The translations under genes and the position numbers were made by a program. 64,000 nucleotides of DNA from Catalinimonas alkaloidigena (GTDB lineage Bacteria; Bacteroidota; Bacteroidia; Cytophagales; Flexibacteraceae), in contig NZ_FNFO01000004.1 in the NCBI RefSeq assembly GCF_900100765.1, forward strand, positions 372,001 through 436,000. The letters are read 5' to 3'. The notes beneath the pieces were generated by a model. That model saw only the letters and a program-made list of their open reading frames with translations, made no database searches and was not told where the DNA came from. Within the stretch, counting starts at the first letter, position 1. The number at the start of each line of letters is the position of its first letter. Below, in pieces: positions 52,767-61,075 of this stretch.

Positions 52767-53441
52767 TTACTTCTTCTTCACGCGCTGCACGATGGCCATG
52801 GCTTCACGGACGCCGGCGGCCAGTTCCTCCCACTTGCCCTCTTTGATCAGGTTGGTCGGGAACAGCTTAGACCCCATGCCCACGCAAGCCACGCCCGCGT
52901 CGAACCAGGGCTTCAGGTTTTCTTCCGTCGGCTCTACCCCACCCGTCGGCATGATGCTCGTCCAGGGGCAGGGGCCTTTCACGGCCTTCACGAATTCGGG
53001 ACCGCCGACCTGCGTGGCCGGGAAAATCTTCACGACTTCGGCACCGAGTTCTTCCGCGTAGTTGATCTCCGACAGGGAGCCGCAGCCCGGTGACCAGAGG
53101 ATCTTGCGGCTGTTGCAGACCTTCGCCATGTCGGGTTTCAGGACCGGCGACACGATGAAGCTCGCGCCCAGCTGAATGTACAGCGAAGCCGTGCCCGCAT
53201 CGACCACCGAGCCCACGCCCAGCATCATCTCGGGCGTTTCTTTCGCCGCCCATTTGTTCAGTTCGCCGAACGTTTCGTGGGCGAAGTCGCCGCGGTTGGT
53301 AAACTCAAAAACGCGTACGCCGCCGTCGTAACAGGCTTTGAGTACGTTCTTGCAGGTTGCTAAATCAGCGTTATAAAAAACGGGCACCATGCCGGTCTCG
53401 GCCATTTTGAGTGCCACTTGTATGCGTGTAAATCGAGACAT
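52767..53441 (-). CDS. eda: 2-dehydro-3-deoxy-phosphogluconate (KDPG) aldolase
   Basis: 224 residues, class I aldolase barrel of the Eda family. Schiff-base lysine K138 is in AEVVKIFPATQVGG; also GVRVFEFTNRGDFA (catalytic Glu region), LGVGSVVDAGTASLYIQLGA and IMPTGGVEPTEENL (phosphate site). It splits KDPG into pyruvate and glyceraldehyde-3-phosphate, the last step of the uronate pathway. The genes on both sides of it in the operon are the two repeat-bound cassettes. Confidence 0.94.
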   Translation of the reverse strand: MSRFTRIQVALKMAETGMVPVFYNADLATCKNVLKACYDGGVRVFEFTNRGDFAHETFGELNKWAAKETPEMMLGVGSVVDAGTASLYIQLGASFIVSPVLKPDMAKVCNSRKILWSPGCGSLSEINYAEELGAEVVKIFPATQVGGPEFVKAVKGPCPWTSIMPTGGVEPTEENLKPWFDAGVACVGMGSKLFPTNLIKEGKWEELAAGVREAMAIVQRVKKK

Positions 53442-53467
53442 GTAAGTTGGGATGTCCGGAAAACCGA

Positions 53468-53885
53468 AGGACCGGAGTCCGGAGCGGTTAAAAGTGTTCT
53501 TTTCTAATTTGAATGTATTTGCTCAGCATCGCCGACACTTTGCGCGTATGCGCTATTAAGGCACCTCCCACTTCAGGTGAGAGGATGCCTATGTCGATTG
53601 CGATGTAAAGCTGGGTACGCAGTTCGCCACAGGACGCCCGGGCAATGGTCAGGAAACGAACGAAGTCCTGATTCGAATTCCGCTCAAATCCTTCCGCTAT
53701 GTTGGAAGGTACGGATACGCTGGCGCGCTGCATCTGATCCCGTAGTCCGAAATCACGACAGCCTGCCAGCGCCTTGTACATGGCGACGCTCAACTGCACC
53801 CCTTCCTTCCACACGTCCAGGTCCTCGAACCGCTGAATCTTTGCCATCTTCGTTCGTTATCCGGCCTCCGGACTCCTGTAGTCCT
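53468..53885. repeat. inverted repeats enclosing the S23 gene
   Basis: Left arm: AGGAC (53468-53472), GGAGTCCGGAG (53474-53484), CGG (53485-53487). Right arm: CCG (53861-53863), CTCCGGACTCC (53866-53876), GTCCT (53881-53885). The three blocks pair in order as 5, 11 and 3 bp with small bulges. The left arm ends one base before the S23 stop codon and the right arm begins 13 bp upstream of its start, so the repeats fit the gene tightly. Confidence 0.8.
53488..53847 (-). CDS. four-helix-bundle protein (S23/23S rRNA intervening-sequence family)
   Basis: 119 residues. RFEDLDVWKEGVQLSVAMYK, LRDQMQRASVSVPSNIAEGF and FLTIARASCGELRTQLYIAI are the classic motifs of the S23 family, proteins first seen inside 23S rRNA intervening sequences of Leptospira and Coxiella and related to the Avd protein of diversity-generating retroelements. 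The bundle has a basic face that binds nucleic acid in Avd. Here the gene stands in the kdgK-eda gap, enclosed by an inverted repeat, without rRNA or reverse transcriptase nearby. Confidence 0.92.
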   Translation of the reverse strand: MAKIQRFEDLDVWKEGVQLSVAMYKALAGCRDFGLRDQMQRASVSVPSNIAEGFERNSNQDFVRFLTIARASCGELRTQLYIAIDIGILSPEVGGALIAHTRKVSAMLSKYIQIRKEHF

Positions 53886-53904
53886 GCCTCCCCGCTAGCG
53901 CTAG

Positions 53905-54942
53905 CTAGCGCGATACCCGTCCGCTGGCGTCGCCGCTCATCAGCTTTTCTACTTCGTCGGCAGTGACGAGGTTGAAGTCGCCTTTGATCGTGTGCTTGAG
54001 GCAAGAGGCCGCCACGGCGAAGTTGAGGGCATTCTGGTCGTTTTCGGGGTAGGTCAGCAGGCCGTAGATGAGCCCCCCCATGAACGAGTCGCCCCCGCCC
54101 ACGCGGTCCACAATGTGGGTGATCTGGTAGGTCGGCGATTCGTAAAGTTTCTGGCCGTCCCACAGAACACCCGCCCATGAGTTGTGGTTGGCGTTGATTG
54201 AGCCGCGCAGGGTGATGATCACCTTCTTGGCCCGGGGGAATTTCGCCATCAGCTGCTTGCCGACCGACTCATAGGCCGCGCCTTCCACGTGTCCGGCCGT
54301 GACGTCGACGCCTTCCGGATGGATGTCAAACACCTTTTCGGCGTCTTCTTCGTTCCCCAGAATCACGTCGCAGCCTGCCACCAGTTCGGGCATGACCTCA
54401 CCGGCTTTTTTGCCGTATTTCCACAGGTTTTTGCGGTAGTTCAGGTCGGTCGATACCGTGATGCCTTTGGCGTTGGCCGCTTTGATGCCCTCCAGGCAGG
54501 CGTCGGCTGCTCCCTGAGAAATGGCGGGGGTAATGCCGGTCCAGTGGAACCACTCGGCGCCGTCCAGTACCTGATCCCAGTCGATCATGCCGGCTTTGAT
54601 TTCCGAGATGGCCGAATGCGCCCGGTCGTACACCACTTTACTGCCCCGGCTTACCGCGCCGGTTTCCAGAAAGTAAATGCCGACCCGGTCGCCGCCACGC
54701 AGGATTTTGCTCGTGTCGACGCCGTATTTGCGCAGTTGCATGATGGCCGCTTCGCCGAGGTCGTTTTTGGGCAGGCGAGTCACAAACGCCGCATCGAAGC
54801 CATAATTCGCGAGCGAAACCGCTACGTTGGCTTCGCCGCCGCCGTAGGTCGCCTCAAAGCTTTCGGCCTGGGAAAACCGCAAATATCCCGGCGTGGCCAG
54901 CCGGAGCATAATCTCACCAAAGGTGACTACTTTTTTAGACAT
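53905..54942 (-). CDS. kdgK: 2-dehydro-3-deoxygluconate (KDG) kinase, PfkB family
   Basis: 345 residues. PfkB sugar kinase with VTFGEIMLRLATPGYLRFSQ at the start, substrate loop TYGGGEANVAVSLANYG and the anion hole/catalytic base D285 in DRVGGGDSFMGGLIYG. It phosphorylates KDG to KDPG, the substrate of the downstream aldolase. The AT-rich gap upstream has a run of imperfect 8-bp repeats (54956-54987). Confidence 0.93.
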   Translation of the reverse strand: MSKKVVTFGEIMLRLATPGYLRFSQAESFEATYGGGEANVAVSLANYGFDAAFVTRLPKNDLGEAAIMQLRKYGVDTSKILRGGDRVGIYFLETGAVSRGSKVVYDRAHSAISEIKAGMIDWDQVLDGAEWFHWTGITPAISQGAADACLEGIKAANAKGITVSTDLNYRKNLWKYGKKAGEVMPELVAGCDVILGNEEDAEKVFDIHPEGVDVTAGHVEGAAYESVGKQLMAKFPRAKKVIITLRGSINANHNSWAGVLWDGQKLYESPTYQITHIVDRVGGGDSFMGGLIYGLLTYPENDQNALNFAVAASCLKHTIKGDFNLVTADEVEKLMSGDASGRVSR

Positions 54943-55258
54943 GGGTTGTGTGTATTGAGTTACTGGGTTATTAGGTTAATGCGTAATTTTAGTTTTGTTT
55001 CAGGACGCGTTATCGCCTTCGTCAAAAGCGCAGCGATCGTGCGCTGTCCCTTCTGACACAGAGCGGTGTGCCTGACACGCGAACAGGAGAAAATTTACTT
55101 CCTGATGGTGATAGCGTCCAGATTCTTCAGCGATCTTGTCGGTCATCGGCCTTGTTCTTTCTGCAAGCATTTTGGGAAGCGAAGCCTTTTCTCAACGTAG
55201 GGCTTTCTTGCTTCTCAAAACGTTTCGTCCGGAAACCGATTAACCTCTCAACCGATCA
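54943..55258. other. spacer between uxaC and kdgK
   Basis: No gene in 316 bp. Next to the kdgK start is a run of four imperfect 8-mers of the form TGAGTTAC/TGGGTTAT/TAGGTTAA/TGCGTAAT (54956-54987). A GC-rich near-palindrome GCGCAGCGATCGTGCGC lies near 55030. A separate promoter for kdgK is possible. Confidence 0.5.
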
Positions 55259-56677
55259 CTAAAATCCAAAGAACTCGTTGGCGTTTTTGTAACAGACGCG
55301 CTCGACCAGTTGGCCGATCCAGTTGATTTCGGAGGCAGGCAACAGGCCCGCTTCCACGTCGTCGCCCAACAGGTTGCAGAGGATGCGGCGGAAGTAGTCG
55401 TGCCGCGGGTACGAAAGGAAGCTGCGCGAATCGGTCAGCATTCCGACGAAGCGGCTCAGCAGTCCGAGGTGCGAGAGGGCGTTCATCTGCCACTCCATGG
55501 CCTCCTTCTGATCGAGGAACCACCAGCCCGAGCCGAACTGCATCTTGCCGGCGATGGACCCATCGTTGAAATTGCCCATCATCGTGGCGAACATGTAATT
55601 GTCCGACGGGTTCAGGTTGTAAACAATGGTCTTGGCCAGTTGGTCGTTGTTGTCCAGCCGCGAGAAGAATTTCGACATCGCCTGCGCCTGTGAAAAATCG
55701 CCGATGGAATCGAAGCCGGTGTCGGGTCCGAGCGTGCGCATCATGCGCTGGTTGTTGTTCCGCAGCGCGCCGAGGTGGAACTGCTGCGTCCAGCCTTTGC
55801 TGTGGTCGAGCAGCGCCAGTTCGAACAGGATGGCCGATTTCAACTTGCCGATCTCCTCTTTCGAGAGCGACTGTCCGCCACGCACTTTGCTGAACAACTG
55901 CCGCGCTTCGGCATCGGTGTAGTCGTCGGCATAGATCTGCTCCAGACCGTGGTCGGATAGTTTTCCGCCCATTTCGGCAAAGAAGTCGTGCCGCTTTTTG
56001 AGGGTTTCCAGCAGATCGTCGTACGACTGGATGTCCATTCCGGCGGCGGCGCTCAGCTTTTCGAGGTAGGCGTTGTAAGCCTCGGCATTTTCGACCGCCA
56101 TTGCTTTATCGGCCCGGAACGTAGGCAGCATTTTGGTGCCGAAACCGTCTTCCCTCACCTGCTTGTGGTAGTCGAGCGAGTCGGCCGGATCGTCGGTCGT
56201 GCACACCACCCGCACGTCGAAGTATTCCATGATACCCCGCGCGCGGAATTCCGGCGTCTGGAGCTTTTCGGTACACGCGTCGTAGATGCTCCGCGCCGTT
56301 TCGGGCTTCAGGATGCGTTCTACGCCAAACGGACGCTTCAGTTCCATGTGCGTCCAGTGGTAGAGCGGGTTGCGCATCGTGTAGGGAACGGTCTCGGCCC
56401 ACTTTTCGAACTTGGCGTAGTCGTCGGCATCGCCAGTGCAATAGCGCTCGTCGATCCCATTGGCCCGCATGGCCCGCCACTTGTAGTGGTCACCCGCCAG
56501 CCAGATCTGCGTCAGGTTCTTGAACTGCCGGTTTTTGGCCACTTCTTCGGGCGGCAGGTGGCAGTGGTAGTCAATGATGGGCTGCTCCTTGGCAAAGTCG
56601 TGAAACAGCGCCCGTGCCGTCTCGGTATGCAGCAGAAAATCCTCGTCCAGAAAGGCGGGGTGTAAGGTGGTATCCAT
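55259..56677 (-). CDS. uxaC: uronate isomerase
   Basis: 472 residues, normal length for UxaC of the amidohydrolase superfamily. Hallmarks: FAKEQPIIDYHCHLPPEEVA (metal-binding HxH), WTHMELKRPFGVERIL, VVCTTDDPADSLDYHKQ and near the end SYPRHDYFRRILCNLLGDDV. It converts glucuronate to fructuronate and galacturonate to tagaturonate. First intracellular step for hexuronates brought in by the TRAP system. A 26-bp palindrome lies 122 bp upstream of its start. Confidence 0.96.
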   Translation of the reverse strand: MDTTLHPAFLDEDFLLHTETARALFHDFAKEQPIIDYHCHLPPEEVAKNRQFKNLTQIWLAGDHYKWRAMRANGIDERYCTGDADDYAKFEKWAETVPYTMRNPLYHWTHMELKRPFGVERILKPETARSIYDACTEKLQTPEFRARGIMEYFDVRVVCTTDDPADSLDYHKQVREDGFGTKMLPTFRADKAMAVENAEAYNAYLEKLSAAAGMDIQSYDDLLETLKKRHDFFAEMGGKLSDHGLEQIYADDYTDAEARQLFSKVRGGQSLSKEEIGKLKSAILFELALLDHSKGWTQQFHLGALRNNNQRMMRTLGPDTGFDSIGDFSQAQAMSKFFSRLDNNDQLAKTIVYNLNPSDNYMFATMMGNFNDGSIAGKMQFGSGWWFLDQKEAMEWQMNALSHLGLLSRFVGMLTDSRSFLSYPRHDYFRRILCNLLGDDVEAGLLPASEINWIGQLVERVCYKNANEFFGF

Positions 56678-56798
56678 GGTATTGGGGTTTCAGGTCAAGC
56701 GTCGAAGGTGACTGGCGAAGGCTCCGTACGGGCCACTAGCCAAGGTTAAACCTAGGGAATCTGCGGTAAGGCTGATTCATGCGACGGTTATTTTTTTA

Positions 56799-56824
56799 TG
56801 CAAACGATCCCGGGATCGTTTGCA
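56799..56824. promoter_or_regulatory. 26-bp perfect palindrome, LacI-type operator candidate
   Basis: The half site TGCAAACGATCCC is followed immediately by its exact reverse complement, giving 26 bp with no mismatch. It lies between uxaE (stop 56899) and uxaC (start 56677). Its TGCAAACG...CGTTTGCA arms look like sites of LacI/GntR-type sugar regulators. A hairpin role is also possible, but no T-run follows. Confidence 0.7.
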
Positions 56825-56898
56825 GATTCGAGTCTCAAAGTTGCGTTTTCACTTGGTAAGAACAGCGTCAGGGCGATTCATAACCACATTTCTCCCGA

Positions 56899-58149
56899 TT
56901 ATTTTCCCAGAAACAGGGGGCGGATGTGCCGCTCCAGCAGGTTGTACGTCACCCGCTTGCCGACCGCCGTGCGGTGTTCTTTCAGCAGGCGGTAGAACTG
57001 CTCGCCCCGCTGCGCAGCCAGTTTGTAGGCCGTGTGCATCAGTTGCCGGAAACTGGAATTGAACTGAGGATGGTGGGGGTCGTGCTCCAGGGCGTGAACC
57101 ATCTGGTCGGCCGACCAGCCGCTAACTTCCTTGGGATCAGGGAGTTTATCGAGCGACACGTCGATCACGTTTGCGTAAGGTTTGGTCAGTTCTTCGTAGT
57201 GAGCGTGGGCATATTGGTACATTTCCTTCGTCATTTCCAGCGCCTCTCCGCCTGCCGCCGCCAGTCCGATCAGTTCTTCCAGCCAGGTGGTGCCGGCCGT
57301 TTTGAGGTGCACGCCGGCGTCGTGTTTCCGGATGATCCGGTGAATTTCCGGGTACAGCGAAAATTTATCGCTGCCCGTGTGGACGCTGAGTTTCAGGTTC
57401 GCGGGCAAGCCGAACTTCTTCACGGCAAAGGCAATCACCGCCACGTCGGCTTCGAATTCGAGCGCAAACTGCTCCACGTTGCCGACGTAATCGACGCCTT
57501 TGTTGAACCGGCCCGAGAATTTGGGCGCGATGGTCTGGGCTTTCACATGTTCGCGCGCCAGCATGCTGAGGATGAACAACAACTCCGGCGGCGTCTGCGG
57601 GGCGGGCACTTCGTCCATCGACACTTCTGCCACAAAACCGTCTTCGCCTTTGCGCTCTGCGAGGTAGCGGTAAATCTTGCCCGCCTCTTTGGCCGCACCG
57701 AGGTATTGCTCGGCCACCTTGCGCAGGAACGCTTCGCTAATCTCAAACGGCACTTCGATGCCCGGAATGGCCAGGTCGCCCACATACTCGAAGTGGGTCA
57801 TCACAAATTCGTCTACTTCCTGGGGCGATACCGGCTGCCCGATGTAGTCGGCCACGTCGATCGTGAAGAAGTTGGCCTGATCGACAAACGGCTCCACGTT
57901 GGTCAGGTTGATGTGGTCGGCGTCCACAAAATAAGGCGCTTCCCAGCCCAGCGCGGCGGTGGCCTCGGCGGCTTCCTGCCAGGTAGCGGCGGGCGTGGAG
58001 CCTACAGTCTGATGCTCGCGGTTCGATTTGTTCCAGACCGGCGCAATGTCGGCCCCTTCTTCTTTCGCCCGGACGACGGCCCGAAGCTGCGCTTCGCCCT
58101 GGTGGGCAAACCGGTCACCCATTCCGAACGAATACTTTGGAAGTTGCAT
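56899..58149 (-). CDS. uxaE: tagaturonate epimerase family protein (UxaE-like)
   Basis: 416 residues. The conserved opening YSFGMGDRFAHQGEAQLRAV with PVWNKSNREHQTVGSTP and the metal-site-like segments YFVDADHINLTNVEPF, LKLSVHTGSDKFSLYPEI and DAGVHLKTAGTTWLEELIGL match the UxaE family, which epimerises tagaturonate and fructuronate at C-4. This joins the galacturonate branch to the fructuronate-mannonate branch, so only one set of reductase and dehydratase is needed. The ATG at 58149 begins the conserved part; earlier in-frame codons look non-coding. Confidence 0.87.
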   Translation of the reverse strand: MQLPKYSFGMGDRFAHQGEAQLRAVVRAKEEGADIAPVWNKSNREHQTVGSTPAATWQEAAEATAALGWEAPYFVDADHINLTNVEPFVDQANFFTIDVADYIGQPVSPQEVDEFVMTHFEYVGDLAIPGIEVPFEISEAFLRKVAEQYLGAAKEAGKIYRYLAERKGEDGFVAEVSMDEVPAPQTPPELLFILSMLAREHVKAQTIAPKFSGRFNKGVDYVGNVEQFALEFEADVAVIAFAVKKFGLPANLKLSVHTGSDKFSLYPEIHRIIRKHDAGVHLKTAGTTWLEELIGLAAAGGEALEMTKEMYQYAHAHYEELTKPYANVIDVSLDKLPDPKEVSGWSADQMVHALEHDPHHPQFNSSFRQLMHTAYKLAAQRGEQFYRLLKEHRTAVGKRVTYNLLERHIRPLFLGK

Positions 58150-58528
58150 GCGGTTGAAGTTTTGTAAGTAGAGAGGAGAAAAATGCGATTCATACTCACG
58201 TACCAAAAGTGGCCCCTCCCGCTGGCAATAAAAAGCCGACCTCGCCTTTTTTGTACCGGATTCGCGACCATTCGGTGCACATATTTTCCGGTTCATCACG
58301 TGATTTACCAGGCTCCTCTTATTTCGTTTCAGGCCCATGCGGTACTGCCTTACCTTTGGGTCACTAATCTCTTTCGAAGCCATGGTCGTCTCGTTGCTGT
58401 TCTTCTTGTTAGTCGGGTTGCTGCTCCTTACCCACCTGGTGCGGCGGCCGTCCTGAGTGCAGCGACCACCCACCGCATTCCATCCCCTTCTTACGCTCTT
58501 TCGTTACCACATTGAACCTTTCTTCATC
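58150..58528. other. divergent intergenic region
   Basis: No gene in 379 bp. It separates uxaE (leftward) from the TonB receptor (rightward) and should hold both promoters. No convincing promoter boxes or operator repeats were recognised. Confidence 0.5.
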
Positions 58529-60985
58529 ATGAAACAAGTGATGTTACTCATTATGGCCCTTCTGTTCGGAGGGGCTGCTTTCGCGCAGGGAACCGCCCCC
58601 CAGGAGACACCCGGGACCGGCACCCGCGTTGCCAACCCGGCGAAAAAAGTCACGCTGAGCGGCTACATCAAAGACGCCCGCAGCGGCGAAGTGCTGATCG
58701 GCGCCACGGCCTTCATCCAGGAACTGGAAAACGGGGCCGTCACCAACGTCTACGGCTTCTACTCCCTCTCGGTCGAACCGGGCACCTACACGGTGATCTA
58801 CAGCTACGTAGGCTTCCAGAACCAGACCCGGACGGTCGACCTGACCGCCGACCTGACGGTCAACATGGAGCTGCGCGAACAGGAAACCCAACTGGACGAA
58901 GTGGTGGTATCGGCCGAACGGCTCGAAAACAACCGCGTGGAGCAGGTCGAGATGAGCACCGCGAAGCTGAGCATGCAGCAGGTAAAGAAAATGCCGCAGC
59001 TGATGGGCGAAAACGACATCATCCGCAGCATTCAGCTCCTGCCCGGCGTCAGCAGCGTGGGCGAAGGTGCCTCGGGATTCAACGTGCGCGGAGGCTCCAT
59101 TGACCAGAATCTGATTCTGCTCGACGAAGCGCCCGTCTACAGCTCGTCGCACCTGTTTGGCTTCTTCTCCGTCTTCAACGCCGATGCCATCAAAGACGTA
59201 AAGCTCTACAAAGGCGGCATTCCGGCCCCGTACGGCGGACGCCTCTCGTCGGTACTGGACGTGCGGCAGCGCGAGGGCAACATGAAACAGTTCGAAGGCA
59301 GCGGCGGCATTGGCATCATCTCCAGCCGCCTGACGCTGGAAGGACCCCTGAAGCGCGACAAGGCTTCGTTCATCGTGTCGGGACGGCGCTCGTACGGTGA
59401 CCTGTTCCTGAAACTTTCGAACGACCCGGACCTGAACAACAACACGGTGTACTTCTACGACCTGAACGCCAAGGTCAACTGGATCATGAACGACAAAAAC
59501 CGCTTCTACGTGGCGGGCTATCTGGGCAGCGACGTGCTGAAACCCGGACCTGACTTCTCGATGCGGTGGGGCAACAAAACCGGCACGCTGCGCTGGAACC
59601 ACCTGTTCAACCAGAAGCTCTTCTCCAACTTCACGGCGGTTTATTCCGACTACGAGTACAACTTCCGCATCAACAACGAGGCCCTGGGATTCGACTGGAC
59701 GTCGAACATCATCAACTACAACCTGAAGGCGGATTTCATCTGGTATCCTACCCCCAGCAACACCGTCGAGTTTGGTACCAGCACGATCTATTACACCTTC
59801 AAGCCGGGCGACTTCCAGACCATTTCGGAGGCCTCTGCCTTTACGCCATTTCAGTTAGACGATCAGTACGCGGTAGAGCCGGCCGTGTACGCCAGCAACG
59901 AACAGAAAATCGGCAACCGCCTGACCCTGCAGTACGGGTTGCGGGCCTCGGCTTTCTACCGGCTGGGCGAGGGCACCGCATACATTTACGACCCCAATCA
60001 TCCGAAGAGCGCAGAAACGATCATCGATACGGTACAGTATGGTCGCGGGGAAGTTATGTCGAAGTTCTGGGGACTGGAGCCACGCTTTTCGGCCAATTAC
60101 AAACTGAACGACCAGAGTTCGTTGAAGCTCAGCTACAACCGGATGCGGCAAAACATCCACCTGATTTCCAACACCACCGCCGCCACACCGCTCGACGTCT
60201 GGTCGCCGGCCGGGCCGCACATCAACCCGGCCCTGGCCGATCAGATCGCGGCGGGCTACGTCCGCAACTTCGACGAGAATCGCTACGAATTTTCGGTCGA
60301 AACCTACTACAAATACTTCCAGGATCTGGTCGATTACCGCGATGGCGCAGAGCTGCTTCTGAACCGGACGCTGGAGGCCGATCTGTTGCGCGGCGACGGA
60401 CGGGCCTACGGCGTGGAACTTCTCCTGCGGAAACAGGAAGGTCGCCTGACAGGCTGGATTGGCTACACGCTCTCGCGCTCCGAACGTCTGGTGACGGCGG
60501 CCATGAACGGCGACCGGGGATTCACCCCGCAGGAAAAAAAGGAAATCTCGATCAACAATGGCACCTACTACCCGTCCAATTGGGATAAAACGCACGATGT
60601 GACCGTAGTGGCGGCGTATCAACTCTCCGAAAACTGGAGCATTAACTCGAACTTCTCGTTTATGACCGGACGCCCCATTACGTTTCCTAACGGCCGAGCA
60701 GAATGGGAAGGCGTAGTATTTCCTGTGTATGACAACCGGAACGGCGCGCGCACGCCGGTCTACCACCGTCTCGACTTTGGCGCGACGTGGGAACGCCCGA
60801 ACGACGAAAACAAGCGGTTCCACAGCAGCTGGACCTTCTCGCTGTACAACGTCTACGCCCGGCGCAACCCATATTCCATCTATTTTCAGCAAGTGCCCGA
60901 CGGCGATGCGTTCCAGACCCAAGCCTACCGCCTTTCGATCTTCGGCAGTGTCATTCCTGGCATCACCTGGAACTTCAATTTCTAA
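58529..60985 (+). CDS. TonB-dependent outer-membrane receptor
   Basis: 818 residues. Signal peptide (1-19, FGGAAFAQ), carboxypeptidase-regulatory-like domain (about 42-125: LSGYIKDARSGEVLIGATAF), plug (about 135-265: LDEVVVSAERLENNRVEQVE, FNVRGGSIDQNLILLDEAPV) and a beta barrel to the C-terminal Phe (GITWNFNF). Paired with a DUF4249 lipoprotein rather than SusD, so it is not a standard Sus-type glycan importer; siderophore or other ligand uptake is possible. The ATG at 58529 starts the signal peptide. Confidence 0.95.
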   Translation: MKQVMLLIMALLFGGAAFAQGTAPQETPGTGTRVANPAKKVTLSGYIKDARSGEVLIGATAFIQELENGAVTNVYGFYSLSVEPGTYTVIYSYVGFQNQTRTVDLTADLTVNMELREQETQLDEVVVSAERLENNRVEQVEMSTAKLSMQQVKKMPQLMGENDIIRSIQLLPGVSSVGEGASGFNVRGGSIDQNLILLDEAPVYSSSHLFGFFSVFNADAIKDVKLYKGGIPAPYGGRLSSVLDVRQREGNMKQFEGSGGIGIISSRLTLEGPLKRDKASFIVSGRRSYGDLFLKLSNDPDLNNNTVYFYDLNAKVNWIMNDKNRFYVAGYLGSDVLKPGPDFSMRWGNKTGTLRWNHLFNQKLFSNFTAVYSDYEYNFRINNEALGFDWTSNIINYNLKADFIWYPTPSNTVEFGTSTIYYTFKPGDFQTISEASAFTPFQLDDQYAVEPAVYASNEQKIGNRLTLQYGLRASAFYRLGEGTAYIYDPNHPKSAETIIDTVQYGRGEVMSKFWGLEPRFSANYKLNDQSSLKLSYNRMRQNIHLISNTTAATPLDVWSPAGPHINPALADQIAAGYVRNFDENRYEFSVETYYKYFQDLVDYRDGAELLLNRTLEADLLRGDGRAYGVELLLRKQEGRLTGWIGYTLSRSERLVTAAMNGDRGFTPQEKKEISINNGTYYPSNWDKTHDVTVVAAYQLSENWSINSNFSFMTGRPITFPNGRAEWEGVVFPVYDNRNGARTPVYHRLDFGATWERPNDENKRFHSSWTFSLYNVYARRNPYSIYFQQVPDGDAFQTQAYRLSIFGSVIPGITWNFNF

Positions 60986-61075
60986 CTGCGAACCCAACAG
61001 CACGCCAGCGGGTCCCTGTTCTTTCAAGCTCACCCGTCACGCGATCCATCCCTCTACGACCTTATTGATAAAGAC

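Noticed and set aside
53468-53885. A diversity-generating retroelement, suggested by the Avd-related S23 protein
   Set aside because: No reverse transcriptase, template repeat or variable-repeat target gene was found anywhere in the window.
56926-58167. Long + strand frame opposite uxaE
   Set aside because: Antisense shadow with arbitrary composition; uxaE has conserved family motifs on the other strand.
59855-61033. 392-codon minus-strand frame opposite the TonB receptor
   Set aside because: Shadow frame; the receptor is complete from signal peptide to terminal Phe.
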